The position numbers were made by a program, and so were the translations under genes. The notes beneath the pieces were generated by a model. That model was not told where the DNA came from. It did no database searches and saw only the letters and a program-made list of their open reading frames with translations. DNA of 64,000 nucleotides. Source: Anaerolineales bacterium (lineage in GTDB: Bacteria; Chloroflexota; Anaerolineae; JAAEKA01). This document shows, piece by piece, positions 57,617 to 64,000 of this stretch; within the stretch, counting starts at the first letter, position 1, and each line of letters begins with the position of its first letter. Where the stretch lies: NCBI GenBank assembly GCA_020634615.1, contig JACKBI010000009.1, forward strand, positions 186,001-250,000. Direction: 5' to 3'.

Positions 57617-58200
57617 TGGCAGCCAAGAAGGAAGCCCTGGCAACGCTCCCATTCGCCAGCCAGGAGGATTGGCGTGCTTGGCTGGCTGCCAACCATGCCA
57701 CTTCAGCAGGCGTCTGGCTGCAACTGGCGAAAGTGGACACGGGCGTGCCGTCTGTGACTTATGCGGAGGCGCTGGAGGTTGCGCTGTGCTATGGCTGGAT
57801 CGATGGGCAGAAACGAGGGCTCGACGATGTGTGGTGGCTACAGAAGTTTACACCGCGCGGGCCGCGCAGTATCTGGTCAAAGATCAATCGCGCCAAGGCC
57901 GAGCAACTGATCGCGAGCGGCGCCATGCAGCCGGCCGGGCTGGCAGCCGTGGAGCAGGCTATGAGCAACGGCCAGTGGGAGGCAGCCTACGACTCGCAGG
58001 CAGCAGCCGGTGTGCCGGATGATTTGCAGGCAGCGCTGGAGCAGAACCCGGACGCGCTGGCGTTTTTCGCGACGCTGAACAGCCGCAACCGCTTCGCCAT
58101 TCTGCACCGCGTCCAGACTGCTAAGAAGCCTGAGACGCGCGCCAGGCGCATCGCTCAGTTTGTCGAAATGCTGGAAAACGGGGAGAAAATCTACCCATAA
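57616..58200 (+). CDS. YdeI/OmpD-associated family protein
   Basis: The 194-residue protein has FASQEDWRAWLAANHATSAG, ALEVALCYGWIDGQKRGLDD and FTPRGPRSIWSKINRAKAEQ, typical of the YdeI (bacteriocin-protection-like) family. The C-terminal FATLNSRNRFAILHRVQTAKKPETRARRI also matches. Its GTG shares one base with the zinc ribbon stop, so the two are translationally coupled. The family's biochemical role is unclear. Confidence 0.8.
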   Translation: MAAKKEALATLPFASQEDWRAWLAANHATSAGVWLQLAKVDTGVPSVTYAEALEVALCYGWIDGQKRGLDDVWWLQKFTPRGPRSIWSKINRAKAEQLIASGAMQPAGLAAVEQAMSNGQWEAAYDSQAAAGVPDDLQAALEQNPDALAFFATLNSRNRFAILHRVQTAKKPETRARRIAQFVEMLENGEKIYP

Positions 58201-58495
58201 GCAGTGGTTCTTTGATGGCGATTTCTGTCCCTGCTGAGGCAGGCCGATCCTCGCCATGAAGGTTCAAGGCGGGGAAGCCCTCTCGCTCAACGCATTGATC
58301 TTTCGCGGATACGAGGTGCTACTCAGTTACCTGCCTTGCGGCGCGCGCGCAGAACGGATTTTCGCGGGCTGAACGAACGCCAATGGCAGGGCCAAGAATC
58401 AGCAGATATTTGACAGTGCCATGAGCGACGTATACAATCCCTTGGTTAAGCAGCCAGGTGATGTCGCACAGAAACAGTTTCAGGCGCGTCGCTGC
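58201..58495. other. Intergenic region before the RamA-like gene
   Basis: About 295 bases without a supported gene. A 38-codon frame at 58256-58372 was considered and not accepted. A near-consensus promoter lies at 58410-58438. Confidence 0.5.
58410..58438 (+). promoter_or_regulatory. Near-consensus promoter of the corrinoid gene cluster
   Basis: TTGACA (58410-58415), a 17-base spacer and TACAAT (58433-58438). It overlaps an in-frame ATG at 58421, which therefore cannot be the translation start of the resulting mRNA. Confidence 0.75.
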
Positions 58496-60736
58496 ATGAA
58501 CCCCGAGCCAGCCACCATGTCAACGACACCTTCCGCCACCGCGATTGAGCAGCGCAACAGTCACTTCCAGGCTGAGCGTCCGCTGCACCGCGTAGTATTT
58601 CAGCCGGCCGGTCGGCAGGGTGACGTGCCTGAAGGGACCAGCCTGCTGGACGCGGCGCGCACGCTTGGTGTACAGATCGAGTCGATCTGTGGCGGCAAGC
58701 AGACCTGTGGCAAGTGTCAGGTCAGCATCGAATCGGGCCATTTCAGCCGTCTGGGCATCGAGTCCTCCCCGGACCATGTGACACCGGAGTCTGAACGCGA
58801 GGCCCGCTATCGCCTTGAGAAGGGGTTGATGCCCGGCTGCCGGCAAAGCTGCGCCGCCCTGGTGCTGGGGGATGTCCTGGTTACCGTGCCGGAGGAGAGC
58901 CGTACTCACAAACAGGTGGTACGCAAGGCAGCCAGCCAGCGGGTGTTCGAAATCGACCCGGCTATGCGGCTCTGCTATGTCGAATTGCCCACTGCGACCA
59001 TGGAAGACGAACGGAGCGACTGGGCGCGGCTGGCCGACGAACTGGCAGCGCGCTTTGACCTGGACCGCGCTGCGCTGGCTATCGACCCGATGATTCTGCC
59101 TGCGGTGCAGCCTGCGTTGCACGCCGGACGGACGCGCACCTCTGAAGGCGAGATTCTGCACGCGGTGACCGCGACTGTTTGGCACGACCGGCAGGTGGTC
59201 CGGCTGCAACCCGGTTACCATGAGGAACTGTACGGCGTCGCGGTGGACATCGGCACGACAACCATCGCCGCCCATCTGGCCGAGTTGCGCAGTGGCCGTA
59301 TCCTGGCCACCGCCAGCCGCATGAACCCGCAGATCACCTACGGCGAGGACCTGATGTCGCGCGTCTCCTATGTCATGGAGCACAAGGACGGGCTGGCTAC
59401 GCTGCGCGGCGCGGTCATCGACGCGCTCAACGGGCTGGTGACCGACGCGACGGCCGAAGTCGCTCTGACGCCTGGCGATGTTGTGGAGATGGTCGTGGTG
59501 GGCAACACCATCATGCATCACATTTTTCTGGGTATCGACCCGGTGGAGCTGGGTGGTGCTCCTTTCGCCACGACCATCAAGGACGCGCTGGATATCAAGG
59601 CCCGTGATCTGGGCCTGCGCGTGGCCCCCGGTGCGAACGTCCATGTGCCGCCGGTCGAAGCCGGCCACGTCGGCGCCGACAACGTAGCCGCCATCATCGC
59701 CGAGGAGCCCCATCACCGCGATGACATCACCCTGTTGATCGACGTCGGCACCAACGGTGAGATCGTGCTGGGCAATCGCCAGCAGCTGCTGGCCGCCTCT
59801 TCCCCGACCGGGCCAGCCTTCGAGGGCGCGCAGGTACTGCACGGAATGCGCGCCGCGCCCGGCGCCATCGAGCGGGTACGCATCGATCCGGCGACGCTGG
59901 ACGTGCAGTTCAAGGTTATTGGGCGTGAGGACTGGGTGGCCTCAGAGGTCAGGGGTCAGAGGTCAGCGGACAGCAACGGTACATTGTCCGCCCGCGAGGC
60001 CAGGGAACTGCGTCAGCGGCAGCGGGCCGAGGAGCAGGCTGAGGTGAAAGCGGCCGGCATCTGTGGCTCCGGCATCATCGAAGCCATCGCTGAGCTGTTT
60101 CTGGCCGGACTGGTCGATGGCAGCGGCCGCTTTGTGGACTCAGCGCCGACGTCCCGACTGCGGTTCGAGGGCGCGAAGGGCTACTTCGTGCTGGCCTGGC
60201 CGCACGAAACGTCCACCGGGCGCGAGATCGTCGTCCACAGCGACGACATCCGCGCGATCCAGCTTGCCAAGGCGGCCTTATACGCCGGCGCGAAGTTGCT
60301 GATGCGCCACTACGAATTGAAGGCCGTGGACCGCATCGTGCTGGCCGGCGCATTCGGCTCTTACATTGATCCCCAGCACGCGATGGTGCTGGGGCTGATC
60401 CCGGACTGTGATCTGGCGCAGGTAACAGCGGTAGGCAATGCGGCCGGCGACGGCGCGCTGATCCTGCTGCTCAACCAGGAGAAGCGGCGCGAGGCGGAGC
60501 AGGTGGCGCGCGCCGCGCAACACATCCAGACGGCCACCGACCCGCATTTTCAGGACGAATTCGTGGCGGCGATCCACATCCCACACAAGACAGATGCATT
60601 TCCGCATCTTGAATCGATCCTGCGCGCCGCGGCAGCGCAGCGCGTCGTGCCGTCGCCGTCAGAAAACGGCAGCAGCGCCGCCCGTGCGCGCACCGAACGC
60701 CGCGAACGACGCGCACAAAAGAACCTTAGTTCGTAG
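58496..60736 (+). CDS. RamA-like corrinoid protein reductive activase (ferredoxin + DUF4445/ASKHA)
   Basis: The product has about 746 residues. An N-terminal [2Fe-2S] domain (ESICGGKQTCGKCQVSIESG and a later GCRQSC) is followed by an ASKHA-type ATP-binding part (YGVAVDIGTTTIAAHLAELR, VVVGNTIMHHIFLGI, LLIDVGTNGEIVLGN, KAAGICGSGIIEAIAELFLAG, VLAGAFGSYIDPQHA). Such proteins use ATP to reduce inactive cob(II)alamin to cob(I)alamin on corrinoid methyltransferases; the cognate corrinoid protein is next. ATG 58496 or 58517 is preferred over 58421, which lies within the promoter. A GGTCAGAGGTCAG-type repeat lies in frame near 59943-59968. The stop is in a family A palindrome. Confidence 0.83.
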   Translation: MNPEPATMSTTPSATAIEQRNSHFQAERPLHRVVFQPAGRQGDVPEGTSLLDAARTLGVQIESICGGKQTCGKCQVSIESGHFSRLGIESSPDHVTPESEREARYRLEKGLMPGCRQSCAALVLGDVLVTVPEESRTHKQVVRKAASQRVFEIDPAMRLCYVELPTATMEDERSDWARLADELAARFDLDRAALAIDPMILPAVQPALHAGRTRTSEGEILHAVTATVWHDRQVVRLQPGYHEELYGVAVDIGTTTIAAHLAELRSGRILATASRMNPQITYGEDLMSRVSYVMEHKDGLATLRGAVIDALNGLVTDATAEVALTPGDVVEMVVVGNTIMHHIFLGIDPVELGGAPFATTIKDALDIKARDLGLRVAPGANVHVPPVEAGHVGADNVAAIIAEEPHHRDDITLLIDVGTNGEIVLGNRQQLLAASSPTGPAFEGAQVLHGMRAAPGAIERVRIDPATLDVQFKVIGREDWVASEVRGQRSADSNGTLSAREARELRQRQRAEEQAEVKAAGICGSGIIEAIAELFLAGLVDGSGRFVDSAPTSRLRFEGAKGYFVLAWPHETSTGREIVVHSDDIRAIQLAKAALYAGAKLLMRHYELKAVDRIVLAGAFGSYIDPQHAMVLGLIPDCDLAQVTAVGNAAGDGALILLLNQEKRREAEQVARAAQHIQTATDPHFQDEFVAAIHIPHKTDAFPHLESILRAAAAQRVVPSPSENGSSAARARTERRERRAQKNLSS
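59943..59968. repeat. GGTCAG-type tandem repeat inserted in frame in the activase gene
   Basis: CAGAGGTCAGGGGTCAGAGG followed by TCAG, a near-tandem AGAGGTCAG/GGGTCAG array. It encodes SEVRGQRSA, a surface-loop-like stretch just before KAAGICGSG. Confidence 0.55.
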
Positions 60737-60786
60737 TAGGCGCTTCAGCGCCGTTCTGCCCGCGATGGCGCTGAAGCGCCTACTAC
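60733..60786. repeat. Nested palindromic element, family A copy 3
   Basis: GTAGTAGGCGCTTCAGCGCC (60733-60752) faces its exact complement GGCGCTGAAGCGCCTACTAC (60767-60786). Each arm is also a hairpin with a two-base loop. The first TAG (60734-60736) ends the activase gene. The corrinoid protein gene starts 23 bases later. Confidence 0.88.
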
Positions 60787-60808
60787 AAACCAACAGAGAG
60801 AGAAAAGT

Positions 60809-61501
60809 ATGACAGACAACGGCTTTGACGCTTTACCAGCTGAACTGCAAGACCTGTATCTTGGAATGCAGGACGACCTGTACGACGGACTGAAGGATGA
60901 GGTCGTCGCGGCCACCAACGCGGCACTGAACGAGTGGCAGCAGACGCCGGGCGAGATCCTGGCGCGCGGCCTGGTGGCCGGCATGGACGTCGTCGGCGAG
61001 GACTTCCGCGACGGCATCCTGTTCGTGCCAGAGGTGCTGATGGCCGCCAAGGCGATGAAAGGCGCGATGGAGATCCTGCGCCCGCTGCTGACCGATGCCA
61101 AGGATGTCCAGCGTCAGGGCACGGTCGTTATCGGCACCGTCAAGGGCGATATCCACGACATCGGCAAGAATCTGGTGGGCATGATGCTGGAAGGCGCGGG
61201 CTTCGAGGTCGTTAACCTGGGCATCAACGTCGACGCGGACCAGTTCATCGCCGCCCTGCGCGAGCACAACGCCGAGATCCTGGGCATGTCCGCGCTGCTG
61301 ACGACTACTATGCCTTACATGCGCGTGGTGATCAATCGCCTGATCGAGGAAGGCATGCGCGGCGACGTCAACGTCATCGTTGGCGGCGCGCCGCTGACTG
61401 AGGCCTTCGCCGAGGACATCGGCGCCGATCGCTACTGCGAAGACGCCGCTGTCGCCGTCGATACCGCCAAGGCGTTGATGCAGATCAGGCGGGGCGGGTG
61501 A
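60809..61501 (+). CDS. Corrinoid (B12-binding) protein of the MtbC/MttC/MtaC type
   Basis: The 230-residue protein has an N-terminal helical cap (about 1-95, ARGLVAGMDVVGEDFRDGIL, FVPEVLMAAKAM) and a Rossmann-like B12 domain with GTVKGDIHDIGKNL, whose His116 is the lower cobalt ligand, then GMSALLTTTMPYM and VIVGGAPLTEAFA. It carries a methyl group between substrate- and acceptor-specific methyltransferases. The upstream activase probably maintains it; the downstream homocysteine methyltransferase is the likely acceptor enzyme. No substrate methyltransferase (MttB-like) is in the window. Confidence 0.9.
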   Translation: MTDNGFDALPAELQDLYLGMQDDLYDGLKDEVVAATNAALNEWQQTPGEILARGLVAGMDVVGEDFRDGILFVPEVLMAAKAMKGAMEILRPLLTDAKDVQRQGTVVIGTVKGDIHDIGKNLVGMMLEGAGFEVVNLGINVDADQFIAALREHNAEILGMSALLTTTMPYMRVVINRLIEEGMRGDVNVIVGGAPLTEAFAEDIGADRYCEDAAVAVDTAKALMQIRRGG

Positions 61502-61504
61502 GGG

Positions 61505-61534
61505 GATGACAAGGTGACAGGGTGACAAGGTGAC
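61505..61534. repeat. Short tandem GGTGACA repeat
   Basis: GATGACAAGGTGACAGGGTG and on: four near-copies of (A/G)GGTGACA. It lies in the 115-base gap between the corrinoid and homocysteine methyltransferase genes, followed by a C-rich tract (about 61571-61600). Confidence 0.6.
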
Positions 61535-61616
61535 CAATTGTTGGTAGCACGTTGCAGGCTGCAAGCAGTCCCCAGGCCCCACACCCGACCCCCCACGCCC
61601 CAGAAGAGGAGAAACC

Positions 61617-62591
61617 ATGACTGACCGTCTACTCGAAATGCTGCAAAGCAAGCCGCTGGTGATGGGCGACGGCGCAATGGGTACCATGCTGCAGCAGGCC
61701 GGCCTGACCGACGGCGGCGCGCCGGAACTGTGGAACGTCAAGCGGCCCGACGTGGTGCGCGCCATCTACCAGGGTTACGCCGACGCGGGCAGCGATTACA
61801 TCACCACTAACAGTTTCGGCGGCACCAGCTACCGGCTCAAGCTGCACAAGCTGCAGGATCAGGTCTTTGAACTGAACCGGGCGGCCGCGGCGCTGGCGCG
61901 TGAGGTGGCCGGCGCGGACCGGCTGGTGGCCGGGTCGGTCGGACCGACGGGCGAATTGATGGAACCGCTGGGAACGCTGACCATCGCTGAAGCGCGTGCC
62001 GGCTTCGCCGATCAGGTCGCGGGGCTGGCTGCCGGCGGCGCGGATTTCATCCTGATCGAGACCATGAGCTCGCTGGACGAAGTGCAGGCGGCAGTCGAAG
62101 GCGCGCGGCAGGCATGCGATCTGCCGGTGGTGGTGACTATGACCTTCGACACCAACTTTCGCACCATGATGGGCGTGACGCCTGCGCAAGCGGTGCAGAC
62201 TTTGAGCGAATGGGGCATTGCTGTCATCGGCGCCAACTGCGGCAACGGCCCAGCCGAGATCGAGCGTATCATGTGGGAGATGGCGCAGGCACGGCCCGAA
62301 GGCGTGGTGTTGATGGCGCAATCCAATGCAGGGCTACCCCGCTGGCTGGACGGCGAGATATCCTACGACGGCACGCCCGAGGTCATGGCCGAATACGCGC
62401 AGCGGATGCGCGCGCTGGGCGTGCAGGTCATCGGCGCATGCTGCGGCAGCACGCCGGACCACCTGAGCGCGATGCGAGCCGCGCTGGATGGCCCGCCCAT
62501 GACCGGTTACGAGCCGCACTTCGAACAAAAGCAGACGGAAACTACTGCTGAACGACGCTCGGCGCGCCGCGCACTGCGTGAGCAAGCCTGA
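61617..62591 (+). CDS. Homocysteine S-methyltransferase (BHMT/MetH N-terminal domain type)
   Basis: The 324-residue barrel enzyme transfers a methyl group to homocysteine, giving methionine. The zinc ligands are Cys208 (GANCGNGP), Cys275 and Cys276 (GACCGSTPDH). MGDGAMGTMLQQAG and YITTNSFGGTSYRL are typical of the family. It is stand-alone, about the size of the first MetH domain. With the corrinoid protein and activase it forms a split methionine-synthase-like system or the acceptor end of a methylotrophic pathway. The tail ERRSARRALREQ is basic. Confidence 0.85.
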   Translation: MTDRLLEMLQSKPLVMGDGAMGTMLQQAGLTDGGAPELWNVKRPDVVRAIYQGYADAGSDYITTNSFGGTSYRLKLHKLQDQVFELNRAAAALAREVAGADRLVAGSVGPTGELMEPLGTLTIAEARAGFADQVAGLAAGGADFILIETMSSLDEVQAAVEGARQACDLPVVVTMTFDTNFRTMMGVTPAQAVQTLSEWGIAVIGANCGNGPAEIERIMWEMAQARPEGVVLMAQSNAGLPRWLDGEISYDGTPEVMAEYAQRMRALGVQVIGACCGSTPDHLSAMRAALDGPPMTGYEPHFEQKQTETTAERRSARRALREQA

Positions 62592-62613
62592 TGAGGCCAG
62601 GAGCCTGAAATTC

Positions 62614-62940
62614 TTGACGAGTCAACAGTCGGCAATGCAACCACGCGATAGAAGTATTATTTGGCGAATGCTGCTGCTGGTGGTGTGTCTGCTGGCCGGC
62701 CTGGTGCTGGTCAACGCAGCCCTTTCGCTGTTCGATGTCTGGAAGCTGGATACGGGTGCCCCGGTTCCCACCCCGTGGAGCGGCCTTTTCGACGCCGGTC
62801 GCGCCTCGCAGCGCTCTGACACGCTGGCCCTGTTGGGCACGGCACTGCTGGGCGGCGCAGGCCTGGCGTGCCTGATATTCTTCCTGGAGCGATCGATCAA
62901 AGGTGTGATCGGCTGGTCTCAGGACAGATTGCGCAAGTAG
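62614..62940 (+). CDS. Small two-helix membrane protein, function unknown
   Basis: The protein has about 108 residues from TTG 62614 (AGGAG ten bases upstream); ATG 62635 and GTG 62578 are in the same frame. Helices are at LLLVVCLLAGLVLVNAALSL and LLGTALLGGAGLACLIFFLE, separated by an outside loop with WKLDTGAPVPTPWSG. The C-terminus is basic. No family was recognised. It ends six bases before fdhD and is likely co-transcribed. Confidence 0.55.
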   Translation: MTSQQSAMQPRDRSIIWRMLLLVVCLLAGLVLVNAALSLFDVWKLDTGAPVPTPWSGLFDAGRASQRSDTLALLGTALLGGAGLACLIFFLERSIKGVIGWSQDRLRK

Positions 62941-62946
62941 GTCGCC

Positions 62947-63738
62947 ATGCCGGGCAGCAACGGAGCTTTCGACTGGCGCTACACACGCTGGCAGCGCGGT
63001 ATACCCGCTCCCGTCGATGGCGTGATAATCCACGAGGAGCAGGTGCGCATTCACGTCAACGGCATCGAACTGGTGTCGTTCATGTGCACGCCCAAGGATT
63101 TGGATCTGCTGGCGCTGGGCTTCTTGCGCTCCGAGGGCATCATTGAGGACATCGCCGACGTGCGCCTGCTACACACCTGCCCTAGCGAGACCTGTATCGA
63201 GGTGTGGCTGCGCGATGCCGAGCCTGTGCTGCCCCAGCGGGCTATTGTCACATCGGGCTGCGGTGGTGGCGTGACTTTTGACGACCTCAGCCAGCGCGTG
63301 CCGCCCGTCGAATCGCTGGTGACGCTGACTGCCCAGCAAGTGAACGACAGCATGCGCCAGTTGGTGGATGCCGCCACGCTCTACAGGTTGACGCGCGGCG
63401 TACACACGTCCGCACTGAGCGATGGCACGCAGATCATTGCACAGGCCGAGGATGTAGGCCGGCACAATACCATCGACAAGCTGTGGGGCTACTGCCTGCA
63501 GCACGACATCGCTACAGCTGACCGGATCTTGCTGGCCACGGGCCGCATCAGCTCGGAGATGCTCAACAAGGCCGCCAAAATGCGTGTGCCAATTGTTGCC
63601 AGCCGGACGTCGCCCACCAGTCTCAGCGTGCAACTGGCGCGTGAGTGGAATATCACGCTGATCGGTTACGTGCGCGGCGACAGTTTCAACGTCTATGCCG
63701 CAGGCGACCGTGTCCTGCCAACCAGTTCTCTGGAATAA
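62947..63738 (+). CDS. fdhD: Formate dehydrogenase accessory sulfurtransferase FdhD
   Basis: The 263-residue protein passes sulfur from a cysteine desulfurase to the molybdenum cofactor of formate dehydrogenase. It has CTPKDLDLLALGFLRSEGII, IVTSGCGGGVTFDD (Cys105), EDVGRHNTIDKLWG and GRISSEMLNKAAKM. Only one Cys is present in the loop where E. coli FdhD has two close cysteines. It probably serves the fdhA at 27.8 kb. The start ATG at 62947 follows AAGTAGG. Confidence 0.92.
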   Translation: MPGSNGAFDWRYTRWQRGIPAPVDGVIIHEEQVRIHVNGIELVSFMCTPKDLDLLALGFLRSEGIIEDIADVRLLHTCPSETCIEVWLRDAEPVLPQRAIVTSGCGGGVTFDDLSQRVPPVESLVTLTAQQVNDSMRQLVDAATLYRLTRGVHTSALSDGTQIIAQAEDVGRHNTIDKLWGYCLQHDIATADRILLATGRISSEMLNKAAKMRVPIVASRTSPTSLSVQLAREWNITLIGYVRGDSFNVYAAGDRVLPTSSLE

Positions 63739-63740
63739 CC

Positions 63741-64000
63741 ATGACCGACTTCCCGAATCGACATCAGTTGTTCGAAGAACTGATCAACGCCCGCCAGGAG
63801 TTGAATCGTTCTTTGTTGTATCTGACCAGCGAAGAAACGCGCCAGCCTGGCATCCACGCACAGTGGTGTGTGCGCGATGTGATGAGCCATGTGACGGGCC
63901 GCGAGGCGGCTTTTTTCGCCGCCGTGCGCAATCTCGCTAACGACGGCGACCCCTGCTTCCCCGATCCGCTGGACGAGCGTCAGTTCAATCTGGCAGCCAT
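63741..64000 (+). CDS. DinB-like protein, N-terminal part; runs off the right edge
   Basis: About 86 residues are visible: MTDFPNRHQLFEELINARQE, ETRQPGIHAQWCVRDVMSHV, TGREAAFFAAVRNLANDGDP. The W-x-VRDVMSHV-x-GRE segment is typical of DinB/maleylpyruvate isomerase-like four-helix proteins, with His of SHV as the first metal ligand. It starts two bases after the fdhD stop and is likely in the same transcript. Confidence 0.7.
   Translation, partial: MTDFPNRHQLFEELINARQELNRSLLYLTSEETRQPGIHAQWCVRDVMSHVTGREAAFFAAVRNLANDGDPCFPDPLDERQFNLAA

Noticed and set aside
58256..58372. 38-codon open frame starting MKVQGGEALSLN
   Set aside because: No ribosome site, no recognisable product, and it lies before the promoter of the next gene; too short to accept.
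58421..58495. N-terminal extension of the RamA-like activase from ATG 58421
   Set aside because: This ATG lies between the -35 and -10 of a near-consensus promoter, so the mRNA would start downstream of it; the extra residues show no ferredoxin-domain features.

Overview
The window looks like chromosomal sequence from a GC-rich free-living bacterium, most plausibly a Chloroflexota (Anaerolineae/Caldilineae-like) member. This is an inference from gene content: long-form RmlA, Cys-type FdhA, a RamA-like corrinoid activase with a separate corrinoid protein, and many short dispersed palindromic repeats. No rRNA, convincing tRNA, phage, insertion sequence or CRISPR array was found. Housekeeping genes present are rplY (partial), lepA, rsmA, recF, dnaN, prfB, ftsY, rnc and smc.

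Layout. 0-5.2 kb: rplY, then a surface-polysaccharide group (glycosidase-like domain fused to an O-antigen-ligase domain, UDP-glucuronate decarboxylase, a transglutaminase-like protein). 5.2-7.8 kb: a GAF histidine kinase and a SAM methyltransferase that look richer in AT. 8-16 kb: lepA, rsmA, an acyl-CoA dehydrogenase, a potassium channel, an FmdB zinc ribbon, recF and dnaN. 16.4-23.1 kb: a second polysaccharide cluster (GT4 glycosyltransferase, two Wzz-type proteins, a DinB protein, a BY-kinase-like ATPase, RmlA, an unknown protein, RmlB). 23-27 kb: NhaA and a KtrB/KtrA potassium-uptake pair. 27-30 kb: a two-gene formate dehydrogenase. 30-31 kb: decayed genes (a cut-off PAS protein and a chaB with an amber codon). 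31.2-36.1 kb: a Tat/lipoprotein solute-binding protein, a CACHE-SpoIIE protein and a PDZ/7TM/GAF-like membrane protein, probably one signalling unit. 36-44 kb: an MFS-HEAT fusion, two hydrolases, a FAS1 lipoprotein, a peroxiredoxin-like gene with an in-frame TGA, an SDR and a secreted protein. 44-46 kb: a translationally coupled MoaD-like/BNR-repeat pair and a PNPOx-like protein. 46-55 kb: prfB with its programmed frameshift, ftsY, and the divergent rnc-(RmlD-like)-(membrane protein)-smc operon. 55-58.2 kb: an EamA transporter, a protein of 18 zinc ribbons, a YdeI-like protein. 58.4-64 kb: RamA-like activase, corrinoid protein, homocysteine methyltransferase, a small membrane protein, FdhD and a partial DinB-like gene.

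The strongest new signal is at 41815-42300: a peroxiredoxin-like gene whose only internal stop is a TGA at the expected redox-active Cys (GFT-U-PYC). A small stem-loop lies at the right distance downstream to act as a bacterial SECIS element, so this is probably an unannotated selenoprotein. Other signals worth a look are: a palindromic repeat family whose TAG supplies the stop codon of three genes; a promoter-leader-terminator arrangement before a hydrolase gene; a SpoIIE-type phosphatase lacking metal-binding aspartates, next to an ABC-type binding protein that has no permease; the 36-CxxC zinc ribbon protein; and the glycosidase/O-antigen ligase fusion. All family calls come from reading the translated sequences; no database search was run.
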